Source of the DNA: Trichobilharzia szidati
Lineage: Eukaryota > Platyhelminthes > Trematoda > Strigeidida > Schistosomatidae
Direction of reading: 5' to 3'
Assembly (NCBI GenBank): GCA_944472155.2
Contig: OX235271.1
Coordinates: forward strand, 106,529,256-106,593,255
DNA length: 64,000 bases
This document shows positions 1 through 11,860 of this stretch, piece by piece (the first letter of the stretch is position 1; each line of letters starts with the position of its first letter). The notes under the pieces are model-generated. The model was given only the letters and a program-made list of their open reading frames with translations, was not told the DNA's origin and ran no database searches. The position numbers and the translations under genes were made by a program.

Positions 1-2640
1 CTGATTAAAGCTTATTATTTGTAAATAACTGAAAATTCTTATAAAACTTCATCCTTTGCTGAAGTTCTTACTTATTTGATAGGTTTTTCCTCTTGTCCTT
101 ATTCGCATATATCCTGATCTCCGTAAATATCCAAATGAACTAGGAGTCGTACTTGTTTTAATCTAAAGTCCAAAACAACTGATTAGAATAAAGTTCAGAT
201 TTTAGTCACCAAGTTATCAAATACCATGACAATTGCTGTCTCACTCCAATTTATGTTGCTACACGCAGTAGATAACCAGGACAGTACCTTTTTCTCCAGT
301 GACTAACTTGGAATTAAAACTCACTGAGCCTCGTTGTTCAAGTTAGTACCTGTGGCTGTTTAGTTAATAATATAATGTCAATCTGGGACAATGTTTGCAG
401 TTTGCAGAATCGCTGTAAAGTTTTCGCCAACATTCAAATAATAAGAACAGGGAAACAGGGAACATATGGTTGCTAAATAACATTAGAGATTTAAAATACA
501 CAGCGTAATTAAATTAAATTGGAGCAACTAACCGTCTTTCAAACTCTAGTAAGCCAGTATTCTTTAGGTATGGGGTGTGTGGGATTTTAATTCATACCCA
601 AGTATATCAAAAGCATTGAGATAAGGTTTTAATTTTGATTTGGCTGATAGTGACTAAAAGTGGAATCCAGGATGCGTGATTTTTCCTAGTTAGGACTTGT
701 CAGCTGCATGTACCTATGTTTCCACTGAGTATTATTGTTTCCTCTGAGACTCGAACTTTGGAAACATAGTTTCAAGCGTCGAAATGGTCCAACATAACCA
801 GTTAAAGGGAAATGCAAATTAACCTAAAGACCAATAAAGTTGTAATTATCTATCTGATAATTTCCTATCTTTAATTCTGAATTTGAAGTATTCACCGGTT
901 TACCTTTAAAGAAGAATATCACATTTAGAAGGCGAATTATTAATTAATGAGTAATTCATAGGATAGATAATGTTGGCCTAGCTGTCTCACATTTTGTTAG
1001 TTTTTACTAAGGCGTTTCAGCAAGTGGCAAGTAAACTTTAGAAATCACTGAGTACGGCTTTACTTACTAATAACCATTTCAGTAGCTAGAAAAAACTTGG
1101 AAATTTGCAAACAGGAGTTATGTCGAGTGAGTGTTCATAATAAATTTGGTTTTCTAATAGTTAGTACTTGCACTGAAAAATCTCAGAATTTTCATTACTT
1201 GAGGATATCCTCATTGGATTTATAGCCTTTCAGATGCGTTTGTATTCACATTAAATGTTTCAGCTATCAAACGTTAGTGTAAAATGTAAGATGTAATTAA
1301 GGAACTTCAATAATGAATCAGGATAGTCAAGAAAATCTGGTTAATGTATAGATAAGTCATACTCATGCTAGACTCAGAATCGCCTTTTGCAAATGCAGCA
1401 CTAATGGGCTCATCTGAGATCAAGCAGAACTGCCTTAAGTTGTCTAGATTACTTCCATTCAGCTAGTAAGTACTAGTGGTTTAAATGAGTGGTTCCCAGC
1501 TACCCATATGAATCAGTAAAACATGCTACCACTCGTGTCTAACCATGGAACTGGTGGGGTCATAAGCCTGCATTCTTTCAAAAATATAGGAAGTGCTTTT
1601 AAAACAACAGTTTTCTCAAGATTTGGAAAGGGGTTGTAGCTTCTTTGTCACTTGTATAAAGCCTTAGGAAACACTTTGGGTGGACGTAATGTTTTCGATA
1701 TGATATTTAATTTCTAAGCTAGAATTATTTGAATTGAAAGACTGATAATATTGTGATTTTCACCACTGGTAGAGCTCAGAGAGCAATTTTAGCATTATAT
1801 CCAAATTGTAAGCTAAATGTTTCACTTATCATTTAAATTCAGTGTGTTTCATTTGAATCTAGGACATAAAGTTATCCGAAAATAGTTTGGGAAATCGTAC
1901 GGCAGTCAAGATAATAAATTCGCTTATCCATACGTTTCAGATATTAGAAACACAACAATACATTGCTGCTTTTTAAATCAGTTTCCTGAAAACCTTTTTG
2001 AAGAGATTTCTGATATTCATCCCTTCTAATTCTCCTTCCAAAGAAATCTTAAGTGTCTGCTTCTGTTTGTTATGTAAATATAGATTGAAAATAAACACAA
2101 ATCGATTTAGTGATTCAATATTTCTTTAACTTATTACTTTCAAAAGGCACTTAATACTCCTTATGCGCAAAGCGTAGGAGCAAGTAATCAAAGTAATCAT
2201 AAGCCGCATTAATTTACATTTTAAAAGTGAGGCAATGTTCTGAATCAGATAAAGAGGTCATACTTACTTTTGATTTCCTAAGACAAAACTGCAAAAACAA
2301 AACAGATGAGAAAAGGCTACAAGATTTAATAGTCAAATATTCATAGAACAAGAGAACTTATGTCATAATCTGCGTTTGATGTAGATAGTGGTGTCAAATT
2401 ATACTTTAAATTTGAAGAGTGCTGAGGTTTTTATGTAAGAATTCACTTTTGTATCTCATAGCAGCAAATGTTGATAACCATTAAGTTACTTTAGTTATGT
2501 ACTTTATTATTGACATGAGTTAACAAACGAAAATTAGACGTACAGATGGTATTAGATGTATGTTGTTGTTAACAGGTTCACTAGTATGCTGTGTTTGAAA
2601 TTTACGACTTTAGTAGAAGCAGTAAGTTACTCTGTCTTTA
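1..2640. other. AT-rich sequence, no feature recognised
   Basis: No convincing coding frame, transposon motif, tRNA-like box or long repeat was found on either strand. Stops are dense in all frames. It may be ancient repeat or intronic/intergenic DNA. Confidence 0.5.
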
Positions 2641-2790
2641 TTAAGTATAGGGTTGATCACAAACTGACATTAGTTACAGAACCATTATTAAACCAGGGAG
2701 TACTAGGCAGGTGTTTCGTCTTAATTTGGGGCTCCCTATCAGTAGGCGTCCACTGGGAAGGTTTTGGGTTTGAACTTCGGTAGTTGTAGT
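2640..2790 (-). repeat. SINE family A relic, tail half with hammerhead-like remnant
   Basis: Read on the minus strand, this matches the tail of the other family A copies: a stretch ending in GACGAAAC, then a CTGCC-type short stem, AGTACTCCCTGG, and the downstream TCTGTAACTAATGTCAG segment. The hammerhead-like core lies near 2693-2750. Its CTGA box is followed by extra bases, so the fold is probably broken. The tRNA-like head is absent or too diverged to recognise. This is a decayed copy. Confidence 0.6.
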
Positions 2791-4239
2791 ATTCAGAACT
2801 ACTATCTCAAATTGACATTCTTTAAAAAACGCTTATCAAACTAACGTATGATTGGGAGCTAAGCAGTGCACTTAGATAAAATTATTTTAAGTAGAATTCA
2901 AGTGACGGTGAACTCCAGGTATTGGAACATATATATAGCTTCTGAATTACAACATGCACAATTTTTGATAAAAAAATCATCTGACTTAGATTATTTTTCT
3001 TTGATGTGTGAACCACAAGAAGCATATTTCATTCATTTCTCCAGTTGCAGTATTTTATGAATTCTAAGGACGATTTTGGCGAGACTAAAATCACCATGCG
3101 TTACCATATCCGAATTCCTAAGGTTTGAATGTGGATAGAATCGCTTTCATCACACTGACATAAGCGATTGATTATACGACTGTAAAGAATTTAAATAGAT
3201 CGTATTAGCTGGAGGCATGAATAAAATGAATAACAAAATCTGTAGTTCTCTGATGAAAGTATTAATGAAACACCTGTTAGAGAACTACTAACTAATACAA
3301 TTACAGATTGATGCGGGAAAAGTTAGCAATTTATAATCCACAAATGTCGAAATAAGATAAGTTGAAGAAGCTACTACTTCCTAGCAAAAAACCATTCAAG
3401 TTCTGCTTTATAGCTAGTTTTATCAAAAAAATAAATGGAATTGTGACAGGTTTGCAATTAGGACGTGTTCCGTGTGATGCTTTTAAAAGTTATCTCAGCA
3501 GACATGTCTGAGTTTTGAAAACTGATAAATGACTTATTATTTCTGTGTTTCCTGACCACCACTTCTTTAAGCTGTTTATACTGAATGCAAATGCAAAAAA
3601 TCAGTAATCATGTCTTCAGATATAGAATCGACCAGATGTTGTAGGATCAATCTAGAGCATGCATGCAAGTGATTAATAAATGGATAATGTTCACATTTTG
3701 GTCACTGTTAATTTAAGGACAACTTCGGCATACTGTTTTTGTTCAGTTTCCAGTCTTTATTGCTCGTTTGAAGACCTCATATTTGTTAGGGTAGTTATTA
3801 AAAATTACAGGAATTGAGTGTTTAGGTGTATAACTTTGATATTTCCCCCGCCAATGAAGCTACATATTCGACTATACTGTCCAAAGTGATTGGTTTTATT
3901 ATGTGCTGTATAAGAACATTTCCACCCCCTAAGATATTTTAATTTACCAGTGGAGTAAAATTCTGAAATAATGAAGTAGATTTATAGCTCAGATGGATAT
4001 TTTGTTGTGACTGAGCCGGATGGTTGAATCAGTAAGCTTTCATTGTCCTTCTAGGGGATGATCTTCAGAGCTTGCTTCAAAGTAAAGCGAGTTTTTCGAG
4101 ATTTACGAAGAATGATTTGACTGTCTCTCCTTATCATCTGTGATGTGATCGGTTGTCCCCATAGATTTCATTCCATGAGTAAATTTCTACTCCACTAATC
4201 ATTTCATTGTCATAGAACTCCAACTTTTTGTCCTATATT
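2791..4239. other. No gene recognised
   Basis: The 64-codon frame at 2866-3060 has no family features, and no repeat copy was recognised. Part of the end (about 4090-4239) may be further decayed 3' sequence of the neighbouring minus-strand PLE. Confidence 0.4.
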
Positions 4240-4780
4240 TGCTAATTAAATTGGTCTATGTCACCGTGTCTGTTGAGTGAAGACTGATCTAATAGCGAGG
4301 CTTCTAGTAATTCTCTGGCACTTTTAATATTTTCACTGCTTAAAGCTTTCACATTTTCCCAGTTAAACTGGTGTGCATAGTTGTCTACATACATTGATAA
4401 GAAGGAATAATTATCGCTTCTAAGAAGATACCCACTGTGATCACTATAGCGTTTTTCACAACTAATGCAATTTATTTTGTAAATGGTATTGATTTTATCT
4501 CCTTTTATTGGTTAGTCTTTTGGTCCACGTGGTAGTGAATGAAGTGGTTGGGTTGATTTGTGTGCGATTCCCGTTAAGAATTGTTTCAGTATTCTAGTGA
4601 GTGTTTCAGAAATATTCTTCATTTTTAATGCATTCAGTATTCTTGTGCTATTCAAGGGTGATTTCACACTGATAGCTTTATTCTGGTATAGACATTTTTC
4701 TATGAAACTGTGGTGGTATCCATTTTTCTTGAAGACAGTTACTAGATATTGTTCTCCCACTTTCTCAGGACTGTAATGCT
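4240..4780 (-). pseudogene. Penelope-like element, clade 2: linker and GIY-YIG C-terminal remnant
   Basis: On the minus strand, 4760-4512 encodes a segment of the kind found between the reverse transcriptase and endonuclease of PLEs. It has a 'NGYHHSFIEKCL' motif and later 'LTGIAHKSTQPLHSL', matching the family pattern of an IAHKP-like motif before the endonuclease. After a stop, the frame resumes with 'CISCEKRY' and then 'YVDNYAHQFNWENV' and 'ARELLEASLLDQSSLNRH', the typical C-terminal part of this clade's GIY-YIG domain. The same motifs occur on the plus strand at 26170-26850. Several stops and missing reverse-transcriptase sequence make it dead. Family assignment is from motif reading only. 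Confidence 0.7.
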
Positions 4781-4789
4781 ACTCTGGCT

Positions 4790-6160
4790 TTTCGCTGTTT
4801 CGAATAATGTTTTTACACAATTTCTGTTGTATGCTGTCCGACCATTGCTGCTGTAGTTGAGTATTTGGTTTGTGTTTATCGATTTTCTGTGCTGGTTTTG
4901 TTTGGTTCTTCTTCTCTGTTAAACTTAATTTTTAGAAACACTCTGTTGATTATTTCGTGAGTGCTTTCTAAATAACTTCTAATTGTGACAAATGTGTTAA
5001 ATTCCTAACGTTTCCGGATTTGTTTTGATTATTAGTAGACCTATAACTTCCAGTCTTTGCATAATAGCGGCAGCAGTTAATTCTGATATCAGTGATCCAG
5101 CTGATGTAACTTTTTACTGTTCATATAACTGGCCGTTAAGTTTGAAATATTTTATAAAACACAAACCTTTGAGCTTCATCCAACTCGAACATTATACAGG
5201 TATAAAATGTTTTCTACACAACTGAAGAACAACAATTTTCATTCGAATTTTTGAAGACAGATATATTATTTGCACAATGCACATATTTTGTAAGCAAGTC
5301 TGAAAACAGTTTCTAGCCTGAGTTCAAATAACACAGAATGGATCTGTCAGCAGTGGATTTATCGAACCTCTTGTTCATATTAAGTAAAACCTCCGAACCG
5401 ACTGATCAGTCATAGTTGGTTTTAACCTTATGAGTATTTTACACAAGCTGGTACATTTTCAGATTCCTCAGATAGCTGAAATTCTTAACTATACTATATA
5501 GACAAAATACAGTTTTTGTATACAACTTTTATTTCTTTCTTGGTTCAAGATTTTGTATAAGAAGGTCATTCTCCTGTGTGTACCTGTTTCAGCTTTTATC
5601 ATAAAGTGAAGTCTCTTTCTCGTCTCCTTACAAACTTTAACCACATCTTATACTTTATATATGAAGTTCTTTCACTTGTACATAAATAAGTTAATTTTAT
5701 TACTTTTATGCTCTTCTTAAACCTTCCCCAAGTTTGGGTACTTCTGGTTTTTCCACATAGTATATTCATTTTAAACCTTAGTGGCATGTTATACAGTATC
5801 ATATCAAGACTATGCCAGTAAAGGATGAAATCATGGAAAAGATATTTTCATCAAGATTTTTACCACATACTGACAGTAAACCTTACATTAGGTATTGTGA
5901 TATCTTTTACAAGTGAGAACTATTACAATATGGATTAAGAGATTTAAATTCCTTTGAATTTCATCATACATTTAGATATGTGTATGAAACTGTGGCTCAT
6001 CAGACGAGTTGTTTGACTTTTGGGTACTGGGTTGCAAGTTCCAAACCCACTCCTTTTACTGAGCTCTTGGCAGACATATGGTACCACCTACCCTCACAAA
6101 ATAAATGTAGCCATTGCCAACCGTATGAAAGTAATTGAAGTGTTTCATTTCAGATAATAT
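4790..6160. other. No gene recognised
   Basis: The small frames at 5025-5225 and 5599-5802 show no family motif. Around 6005-6060 a short segment (GGGTACTGGG...GTTCCAAACCC) faintly resembles a tRNA-type B box and could be an old SINE, but no cloverleaf could be drawn. Confidence 0.35.
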
Positions 6161-6164
6161 ATAT

Positions 6165-6480
6165 ATCATCAGTGTGCATCTACCAATTCACCTGCTCGTA
6201 TGGAGCTAGGTATGTCGGCCGTACCCAGAGTTTGCTATCCAGACGTATCAGCGAACACTTACCCTCATGTTTTTATAAAGGAGAAAAAAGATACCTTCGA
6301 AGCTCTATTCTGGAACACCTGATCGAATCAGAACATCAAGCAAACCTACAAAGTAACTTCAAAGTCATCTACAGAATACGTGGGAATCTGACTAAAGAGT
6401 ACGAATCACACTTCTTCAAACCACAAAAACAACGGCAATTCACGTATTGAAACCTGAACTCTGCATAAGAAAACAGTTTA
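6165..6480 (+). pseudogene. Penelope-like element GIY-YIG endonuclease fragment
   Basis: The 92-codon frame starts 'MCIYQFTCSYGARYVGRTQS' and continues 'SRRISEHLPS' and 'SSILEHLIESEH'. This is the layout of the PLE endonuclease: CxY-type motif, a YVG (YIG) box with the following R-T, an R-I-x-E-H helix, and a later S-I-x-E-H-L motif. The frame ends early at the region that in relatives leads to the C-terminal E-A-x-x-I motif. No reverse transcriptase lies upstream, so this is a truncated copy. It lies just upstream of a SINE family A copy in the same orientation. Confidence 0.8.
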
Positions 6481-6689
6481 TTCAGTCATTAAATCTACAA
6501 GGGACCTGACCTATATTAACATGAAATACGTATTTTTGTTTTGTCTTTTTCTTGCTTCTCTATTTCTTAATTGTATATTGTTTTCTTTCCCCACCCTTGT
6601 TAAATCTCTACTCCTTATTACCGCTGTTGTTTACTTCACTTTTGTTCAATTTTAATTTGATTTAATCTTGAAGTGGTCACTGTATGTCG

Positions 6690-6915
6690 TAAATTAGCGG
6701 AAGTTGGAATTCATGGGTCCCAGTGGCTTAATGGTCTGCGAGCTAGCTTGACTTGTAACCGGAAGGTCTTGGGTTCGAAATTCGGTGGGTACTTACTATC
6801 GAAGAGTCCAAAACTAGGACAAAACAGCTGTCCAGTACTTGCAGGTTTCCCAATGGTTCTCTAATTGATGTCAGCTCATGATAAAATCCTCCAACCAATA
6901 CAAAATACCTACAAA
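6690..6915 (+). repeat. SINE family A, near full-length, tRNA-derived head plus hammerhead-like tail
   Basis: The head at about 6715-6790 carries tRNA-type internal promoter boxes: an A-box-like TGGCTTAATGGTCTGCGAG and a B-box-like GGGTTCGAAATTC. A hammerhead-like module follows, then the common tail (CCAATGGTTCTCTAATTGATGTCAGC and a final AATCC..AACCAAT segment). The same order, reversed, occurs at 23543-23775. It is presumably mobilised by a LINE, but no partner is visible for this family. Confidence 0.75.
6786..6839 (+). ncRNA. Hammerhead-like ribozyme relic in SINE family A
   Basis: The order is stem I strand GGGTACT, a core box CTATCGA (expected CTGANGA), stem II AGTCC..AACTAGGAC, a degenerate AAAAC (expected GAAAC), palindrome CAGCTG, TCC, and returning stem I AGTACT. 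The core G5 and the first base of the GAAA box are changed, so cleavage activity is unlikely. Confidence 0.5.
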
Positions 6916-6999
6916 ACCGATTCTTGACAACTTTAATTTTAGCTGAGCTCTACTCAACCTTATCAATTAGATCACGTCACTCAACCTGCTTATTTAATC

Positions 7000-7200
7000 T
7001 TACTTTAGTTTCTAACTGATTAACGAAATTTGTTATCTAAAATTTACAATTCTAATGACAAATCTTTGAAATATTCATTCTGTTGCTAAGAAAATTAACT
7101 ATATATATGTGATTGTACAGCTTGAGAATGATATCGCTGTAAAGAGTAACACTTTTCTGAACCCCTTTTCTTTTATACTTATGAGAGGAGAATATCTCTT
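7000..7200 (+). repeat. PLE long-repeat (pLTR) fragment, decayed
   Basis: The segment around 7100-7180 (GTGATTGTACAGCTTGAGAA...TGTAAAGAG...CTGAACCCC) follows the signature of the best PLE repeat arm at 35590-35654, which reads CGATTGTACAGCTTGACAA then TTGCAAGGAGTC and TTCCCTAAA. A similar decayed stretch lies at 8380-8450. No PLE coding sequence is attached directly. Confidence 0.4.
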
Positions 7201-7489
7201 TCAGATTCACATAGATCGACAAATGTGAGGCTTGTTGGTTATATTATGAGGTTTTGCCGACGCATGTCAGTTTTAAATAATCAAACTTATCTGATTTTAA
7301 TGAATTTCAATTGAATTATCAACTGAAAGTAGGACGTAAACAGTTGATTGAAACAGATGACGCTTTTATTTCAGGATGTACTTCATTCTCATTTTTAGGC
7401 AGCTAAGTGAGTTTAATGGACATTTATTAATGCTTTTTAATGTGGGGATAGTTATATGGAAAATCAAAAGACTCTTTTCAACGAATCTA

Positions 7490-7880
7490 TTATCAAACTA
7501 TTCAGTCGTATAGATAAGGGTGTTTTCAATTGTTTTTGTAAAGAAATTATATCTCTTGAGGAAATTTAAACAAGGGTATGAATACGTAAAATAACAATAG
7601 TATGAAATTCAATTAAAATGTCTGTGATTATTTTTACTTTTTATTGCAGCTTGATTCCACACAATACTTTTGGTAGAAGTATAGAATTTTCAGCATGTTA
7701 TATCGGTATCCCAAACTTTCCAGGCCGACCACTGATATCAGGCGTGCGTCGGCTGGGGATCGAACCCCGGACCATGTGCATGGTCGGCGAGAGTCCTAAC
7801 CGCTGTGAAACCGACGTATGATCACAGTTAAACACCAAGTGGCAAAATAAATAAATTCCTATATAGAATAATTCATACTA
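7490..7880 (-). repeat. PLE long-repeat (pLTR) copy, interrupted by a SINE family C head
   Basis: Bases 7500-7625 match the arm at 33360-33480 in the same orientation (GAAATTATATC, GAGGAAATTTAAACAA, GAATACGTAAAATAA, CAATTAAAATGTCTGTGATT). The homology resumes at about 7820-7870 (AGTTAAACACCAAGTGGCAAA, ATAGAATAATTCATA). The gap in between is filled by a tRNA-like head, so the arm predates that insertion. Confidence 0.65.
7735..7815 (-). repeat. tRNA-like SINE head (family C, tRNA-Gly/Glu-like)
   Basis: On the minus strand a cloverleaf-like sequence is visible: a near 7-bp acceptor (CGTCGG with CCGACG), a D-arm CACAGCGGTTAGGACTC, a GACCA/TGGTC anticodon stem and a perfect T-arm GGGGTTCGATCCCC. 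The anticodon loop (TGCACA) has only six bases and the first acceptor pair is mismatched. A SINE-derived pseudo-tRNA is therefore more likely than a working tRNA gene. Related heads are at 48740 (+) and 56376 (-). Confidence 0.65.
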
Positions 7881-7904
7881 TATATAGATGTTGGAAGAGG
7901 GTGT

Positions 7905-8035
7905 TAAATTATAGAACTAGTAGGCATGAAGACTCGCAAACTAGGACGAAACAGTTCTCCAATACTCTCCGCTTTTCCAGTAGTTCTCAAAATAATGTCA
8001 GCTCGTGATCAATCCTGTAGTCAATCAACTCCCTT
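7905..8035 (+). repeat. SINE family A tail fragment with hammerhead-like remnant
   Basis: Reads CATGAAGACTCGCAAACTAGG, then ACGAAACAGTTCTCC, a GTAGTTCTCAAAATAATGTC segment, CAGCTCGTGAT and AATCCTGTAGTCAATC. The order is that of the family A tail, and the GAAAC box and AACTAGGAC half of stem II are intact. The CTGANGA box has become ATGAAGA, and stem III is no longer palindromic. Confidence 0.6.
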
Positions 8036-8049
8036 CAAACCAACATTTG

Positions 8050-8470
8050 AACAGTTATTTTAAGTTTGTTTCCATGGTTTTCCTGCTAACATTTATAATT
8101 CGTTTAAAATAACTATTTTACAATTATATCCTAATCATGTGTAATTTTTGTTTCTAAGACTCTTGTAATCTATATTCAAACCTCTTAATTTCCATTTCAA
8201 GTTAAAATTATTATTTCAATTTTGTTTCCATGCTCATTTTTACACATTTGTAATTCGTTCTTATCCTGTGTAATTTTGTTTCTAAGCCTCTCGTAAACGA
8301 TATCTATCTACCTTTTATTCGCCTTCGTAATTATGTGGAATTAAATAAGAATTGCGTCTATGTAAAATTATGTATTTAAATGCGATTGTATAGCTTTTTA
8401 AAAAGATACCTTTACTGAACTTCGTGTTCTCTTCTTTCTAATGCGTGTTTTCCACGATCCGAAATAAAAA
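8050..8470 (+). repeat. PLE long-repeat-like sequence
   Basis: The stretch around 8380-8450 (GCGATTGTATAGCTTTTTAAAAAGA...CTGAACTTCGTGTTCTC) follows the pLTR signature seen at 7110-7180 and 35600-35650. The 5' part contains two internally similar blocks (GTTTCCATG...ATTTATAATTCGTT at about 8070 and GTTTCCATGCTC..ATTTGTAATTCGTT at about 8225), suggesting a local partial duplication. Confidence 0.4.
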
Positions 8471-8499
8471 TGTTACATAACATGATGTGAAATTTAATA

Positions 8500-8980
8500 A
8501 GATAGAATTTGACAGTGAAAAAAGTTTTGAATTAGAATGACAAGTGGGACAAGTGAAGTATTACAGAAAACAGTTCAAAGTGAGAATAATAATAGTCATG
8601 GTCGATACAATAAGGGAAGTGTATACAATTGAATAAAGAACGCGAAAAATGAGTAAGGATAAAGTATGAATGGGGATTAATATACTTAAGGACAGACAGA
8701 TTGAAACCATGAGAGACAGAGATGTCCAGCGATTTGGCTTTTCTACTTCTATGGCTTAAGCTTCAGCAGCACAAATCAGTCGGATACGTAATGATTCGGG
8801 CAAGTTGTTTTTTGCCTTGTAGATAACTTTAAAGGAAGATGTTGTATAGGTGAGGTGATTTTCTTTATACCCACCCAACCCCATGGGAATTATCCACGAA
8901 TCAAAAAGTAGCAAAGATGCCTTGACAGTTGCTGTTGAGAATGCGGAAATTTTTTCTAATGAATGCGTTAACAATCATGG
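8500..8980 (-). pseudogene. Penelope-like element, C-terminal endonuclease and 3' flank remnant
   Basis: The minus-strand frame at 8974-8756 contains 'SFKVIYKAKNNLPESLRIRL' and ends 'ICAAEA', matching the C-terminal part of the GIY-YIG copy at 38862-39167 ('VYRVPNNIPKGTQLRLLAAAEA'). Further 3', 8600-8540 matches the region just after the endonuclease at 35230-35300 (a TTCTCACTTTGAACTGTTTTC-like block and CACTTGTCCCACTTG). The catalytic front half is missing. Confidence 0.65.
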
Positions 8981-9037
8981 ATAATAATTTAATTTATTAG
9001 TTCTTCTTTTAACAATTAAAAAGCCATATTCAGTGAA

Positions 9038-9323
9038 AAGACACTCAAGCGAATATATTATCAAGCTGTATATATATGTATGATTTCGAAGAAAATGTAT
9101 CAGATGAGGAAAGCTGAACAAAAGGTGTAAATACTTATAATAATAATGTGAAATATGATTAAATGTTTGTGGTCATGATCACAGTTCAAAATCAAACGAT
9201 AAAACAATGTCAAATATAAAATAGTTCATCAAGTGTATAGATCATGGGAAGGCATGTAAGATTGATCGGATTAATGGTATTAATAGGCAAATAAAGGATT
9301 GCATAACAAGGTGAGATGTTTGA
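9038..9323 (+). repeat. Left arm of an inverted repeat pair flanking a PLE
   Basis: The reverse complement of 12417-12714 aligns along the whole arm. Shared blocks include CAAGCGAATATATTATCA, GATTTCGAAGAAAATGTATC, AAAATCAAACGATAAAACAA, GTTCATCAAGTGTATAGA and GGATTGCATAACAAG. By eye the arms are roughly nine-tenths identical, with small indels in a TA/AAT-rich part. They bracket the minus-strand PLE at 9380-11860. Confidence 0.85.
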
Positions 9324-9379
9324 GAACATAGAATTCACTATCGCGGAAAGTATTTTTATTTAAGATAATAAACTGCACA

Positions 9380-11860
9380 ATTGGAGTATTGCCGCAAACT
9401 ATTCAAAAATGAAAATCATAAAAACAATAACAGTTCTAATAATAAGGGAAAAGTATATAGATCAAATAAGCAAAACAAATACTATGCACATTATTATCCC
9501 TCCATTTTCAAAGTAGACATAGTTACTGTAAGTTTTTCTTTTGTATACAAAGGTCTACTCTGAATTCATCAATGGCTACGGTTTACATTGTCTTTAGAGG
9601 TTTAGGAAGAAGAAAACGTATCAATTTATCACGAATTCGATAAATGATCTTAAAATCATGGTTAGGGTTGGTAGAATGACAGAAGTCGATCAAGTGTTCT
9701 AGAATATAGCTTTGCATTCTTTCTCCCTCCCTTGAAAAACCATTCTAGAATATGTTCTCATATCCGTGTACAAAGCTTTCTCTGGCCATGGCGAATATGC
9801 TTTGTTCCACAAGAGTAGGTGAACTGATAGATGCACATGGAGTTGGCCGAACGAGGGAGCTTATCGGTTACAGAGAAACAGAACAACTTACGACTGGTGA
9901 ATGTCATTTGTATTTTCGCAGCCAAGAACGTCTCACTGACTGATGTAGGGAAACGAATATGAGCATATCTGAGGCCTGATCACCTCATAATTTTATATTT
10001 ATGAAAATAATTTTCTTTGGAACTGAGTTAGTGACCACTTTAAAATGTTCATCTTCCTCAATTATATCAGTAAATTGGTTAGGGTGACTGTTTTCAGCAA
10101 ACGTGGTTTTATGGAAGGAAATTTCTGCTTCAACGCAGGCAGAATTACAAATATTTCTCATACTGTAGTAGGCGGAACTAATCAGATATTTTTGCTGGAA
10201 ACAGACACTCAACTGTGGGAATTTGAATAAAGAAAGAACGAACATATTTGCATGATAATACCAGCTCGTTTTATTTTTTAGGTTCTCTTCAGTTGAGTAC
10301 ATCTTAAATAAATCATTTATATGTTACAAAATTTCTGATCGTACGTTTTACAATACCTTCAAGTTATAGGTAGAAATTATAAGCAACATAATGTCAAAGA
10401 TGATGTGAGTAGACAATTATTTGGTGTTAAAAGAGTAACTATTTATATAGTACTTAGACAAGGGGGTGGAGTTTAGATTTCCCTTGGAAACAAGGGAAAC
10501 AAGATAGATAACAGAGTTAATTTTAACATATTATAATGGAGATTTCAGGAGAGTGGAGGTGAATAGTAAAGTGAAATTATAAAATGGATAAAATAAATTA
10601 ATTTAGTAGATTTGGAACCTTAATAGGGAGTTCAACTCAGTGAATGAAAATCAAAATCAAGACTGAGTGGAAAGTTATGCAACAGAACAAAACACAAAAG
10701 CACACGGACAAAAACAATTATGGTTACCAGGGTAGTGAGAGATTAAACACACTATCTTTATGTATGCATAAGTTGGGTCGCAGTCTTTTGATGGTAGCAG
10801 TGGTTTCTGCCAGCCAAAGTAACTATACTTTTTTGTGTATTGATTATTTTGAATGCCTGACAAATTTCCACTGTAAGTCGAGAGTCAATTAGGATGTACT
10901 CAGTTGAAGAGAATCCACGAAATAAAATGAGCTCGCATTATCCTGCAAATGTTTTCGTTCTCTCTTTGTTCAAACTAATAAAGGGAGCCGGCTGTATGGA
11001 ACTATGAAAATTAGTTGGTTGTCCATTCCATACACGTTTTCGGTGGACAGATCATTCAGGGAATCGGTCATTACACTTAGTGAGGAACTTATTAAGAAAA
11101 GGAATGTCCAATCCGGATTGTTTTTCTGTGGTAAGTGGCAAGGACGTTTGTCTATTCATAAATGGTAGCAAAATGCCATCAGGTACTACTTTATTATCGT
11201 AAAAGTTGCTTAAATATCTTTTGTGAACAACCAAGGGACCAGTGGTTTGACTGAGCTAAGTGCTCTCAAACTAGGGCACAAAGCAATCAAACAGCAGCGG
11301 AAACAGTGGTGATGCCATTATTCAATCTATAAATTTTATCAGTGAAGCTAAACTGAATGGTGAACATGCATTGCAGTGGTGGTTCTTTGAGACAGATTGT
11401 TGGCGACTCTGTATCTATATCACAATCATCACTACAATCGGATATATATCAGACAGTTTCTGTGAGATGTACATTTGTGAATGACGAGGTCACGTCTAGA
11501 ACATTAAAATTCTTAACACTCTAAGCGCTATGAAGTGTATCACTGATGAAAACTTGGATGCTTATCTTTTAACTGATTCCGTTATTTTACCTAGCAAAAT
11601 CGTGATAAGATGAACCGACCAAATCCAAAATCTCATGGAAAGCTTATCCTGTTTTTTGGGATTAAGAAGTCGATGGGGCAGATGCGTCCACATAAATCTG
11701 AGGAGCTTAAGGACTTATCCTTCATGTTTTTAAAAGCATCTGTCAATTGATTTTCCATTAGATGCGTCTTACTCATTTCAATCTCAGGTTCGCAGAGCTT
11801 TACCTGGTCACGAAGAATCACTAATATTTTATCAACGTACTTGTGACGGTTCATTACAAC
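9380..11860 (-). pseudogene. Penelope-like element, reverse transcriptase and GIY-YIG endonuclease, broken
   Basis: Read on the minus strand, the order is right for a PLE. An N-terminal segment at 11854-11633 has 'MNRHKYVDKILVILRD' and 'SSDLCGRICPIDFLIP'. At 11234-11052 comes the block after the palm domain, 'VPDGILLPFMNRQTSLPLTTE..SGLDIPFLNKFLT'. At 10302-9985 is the linker, and at about 9935-9720 the endonuclease front (its nucleotide sequence mirrors 34740-34960). Stops and frame changes are frequent. The palm motifs between 11240 and 11630 are hard to follow, suggesting heavy decay or an internal deletion. The element lies inside the inverted arms 9038-9323 and 12417-12714. Confidence 0.75.

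Noticed and set aside
7735..7815. Functional tRNA gene
   Set aside because: The anticodon loop has six bases, the first acceptor pair is mismatched, and it sits inside a disrupted repeat with related SINE heads elsewhere.
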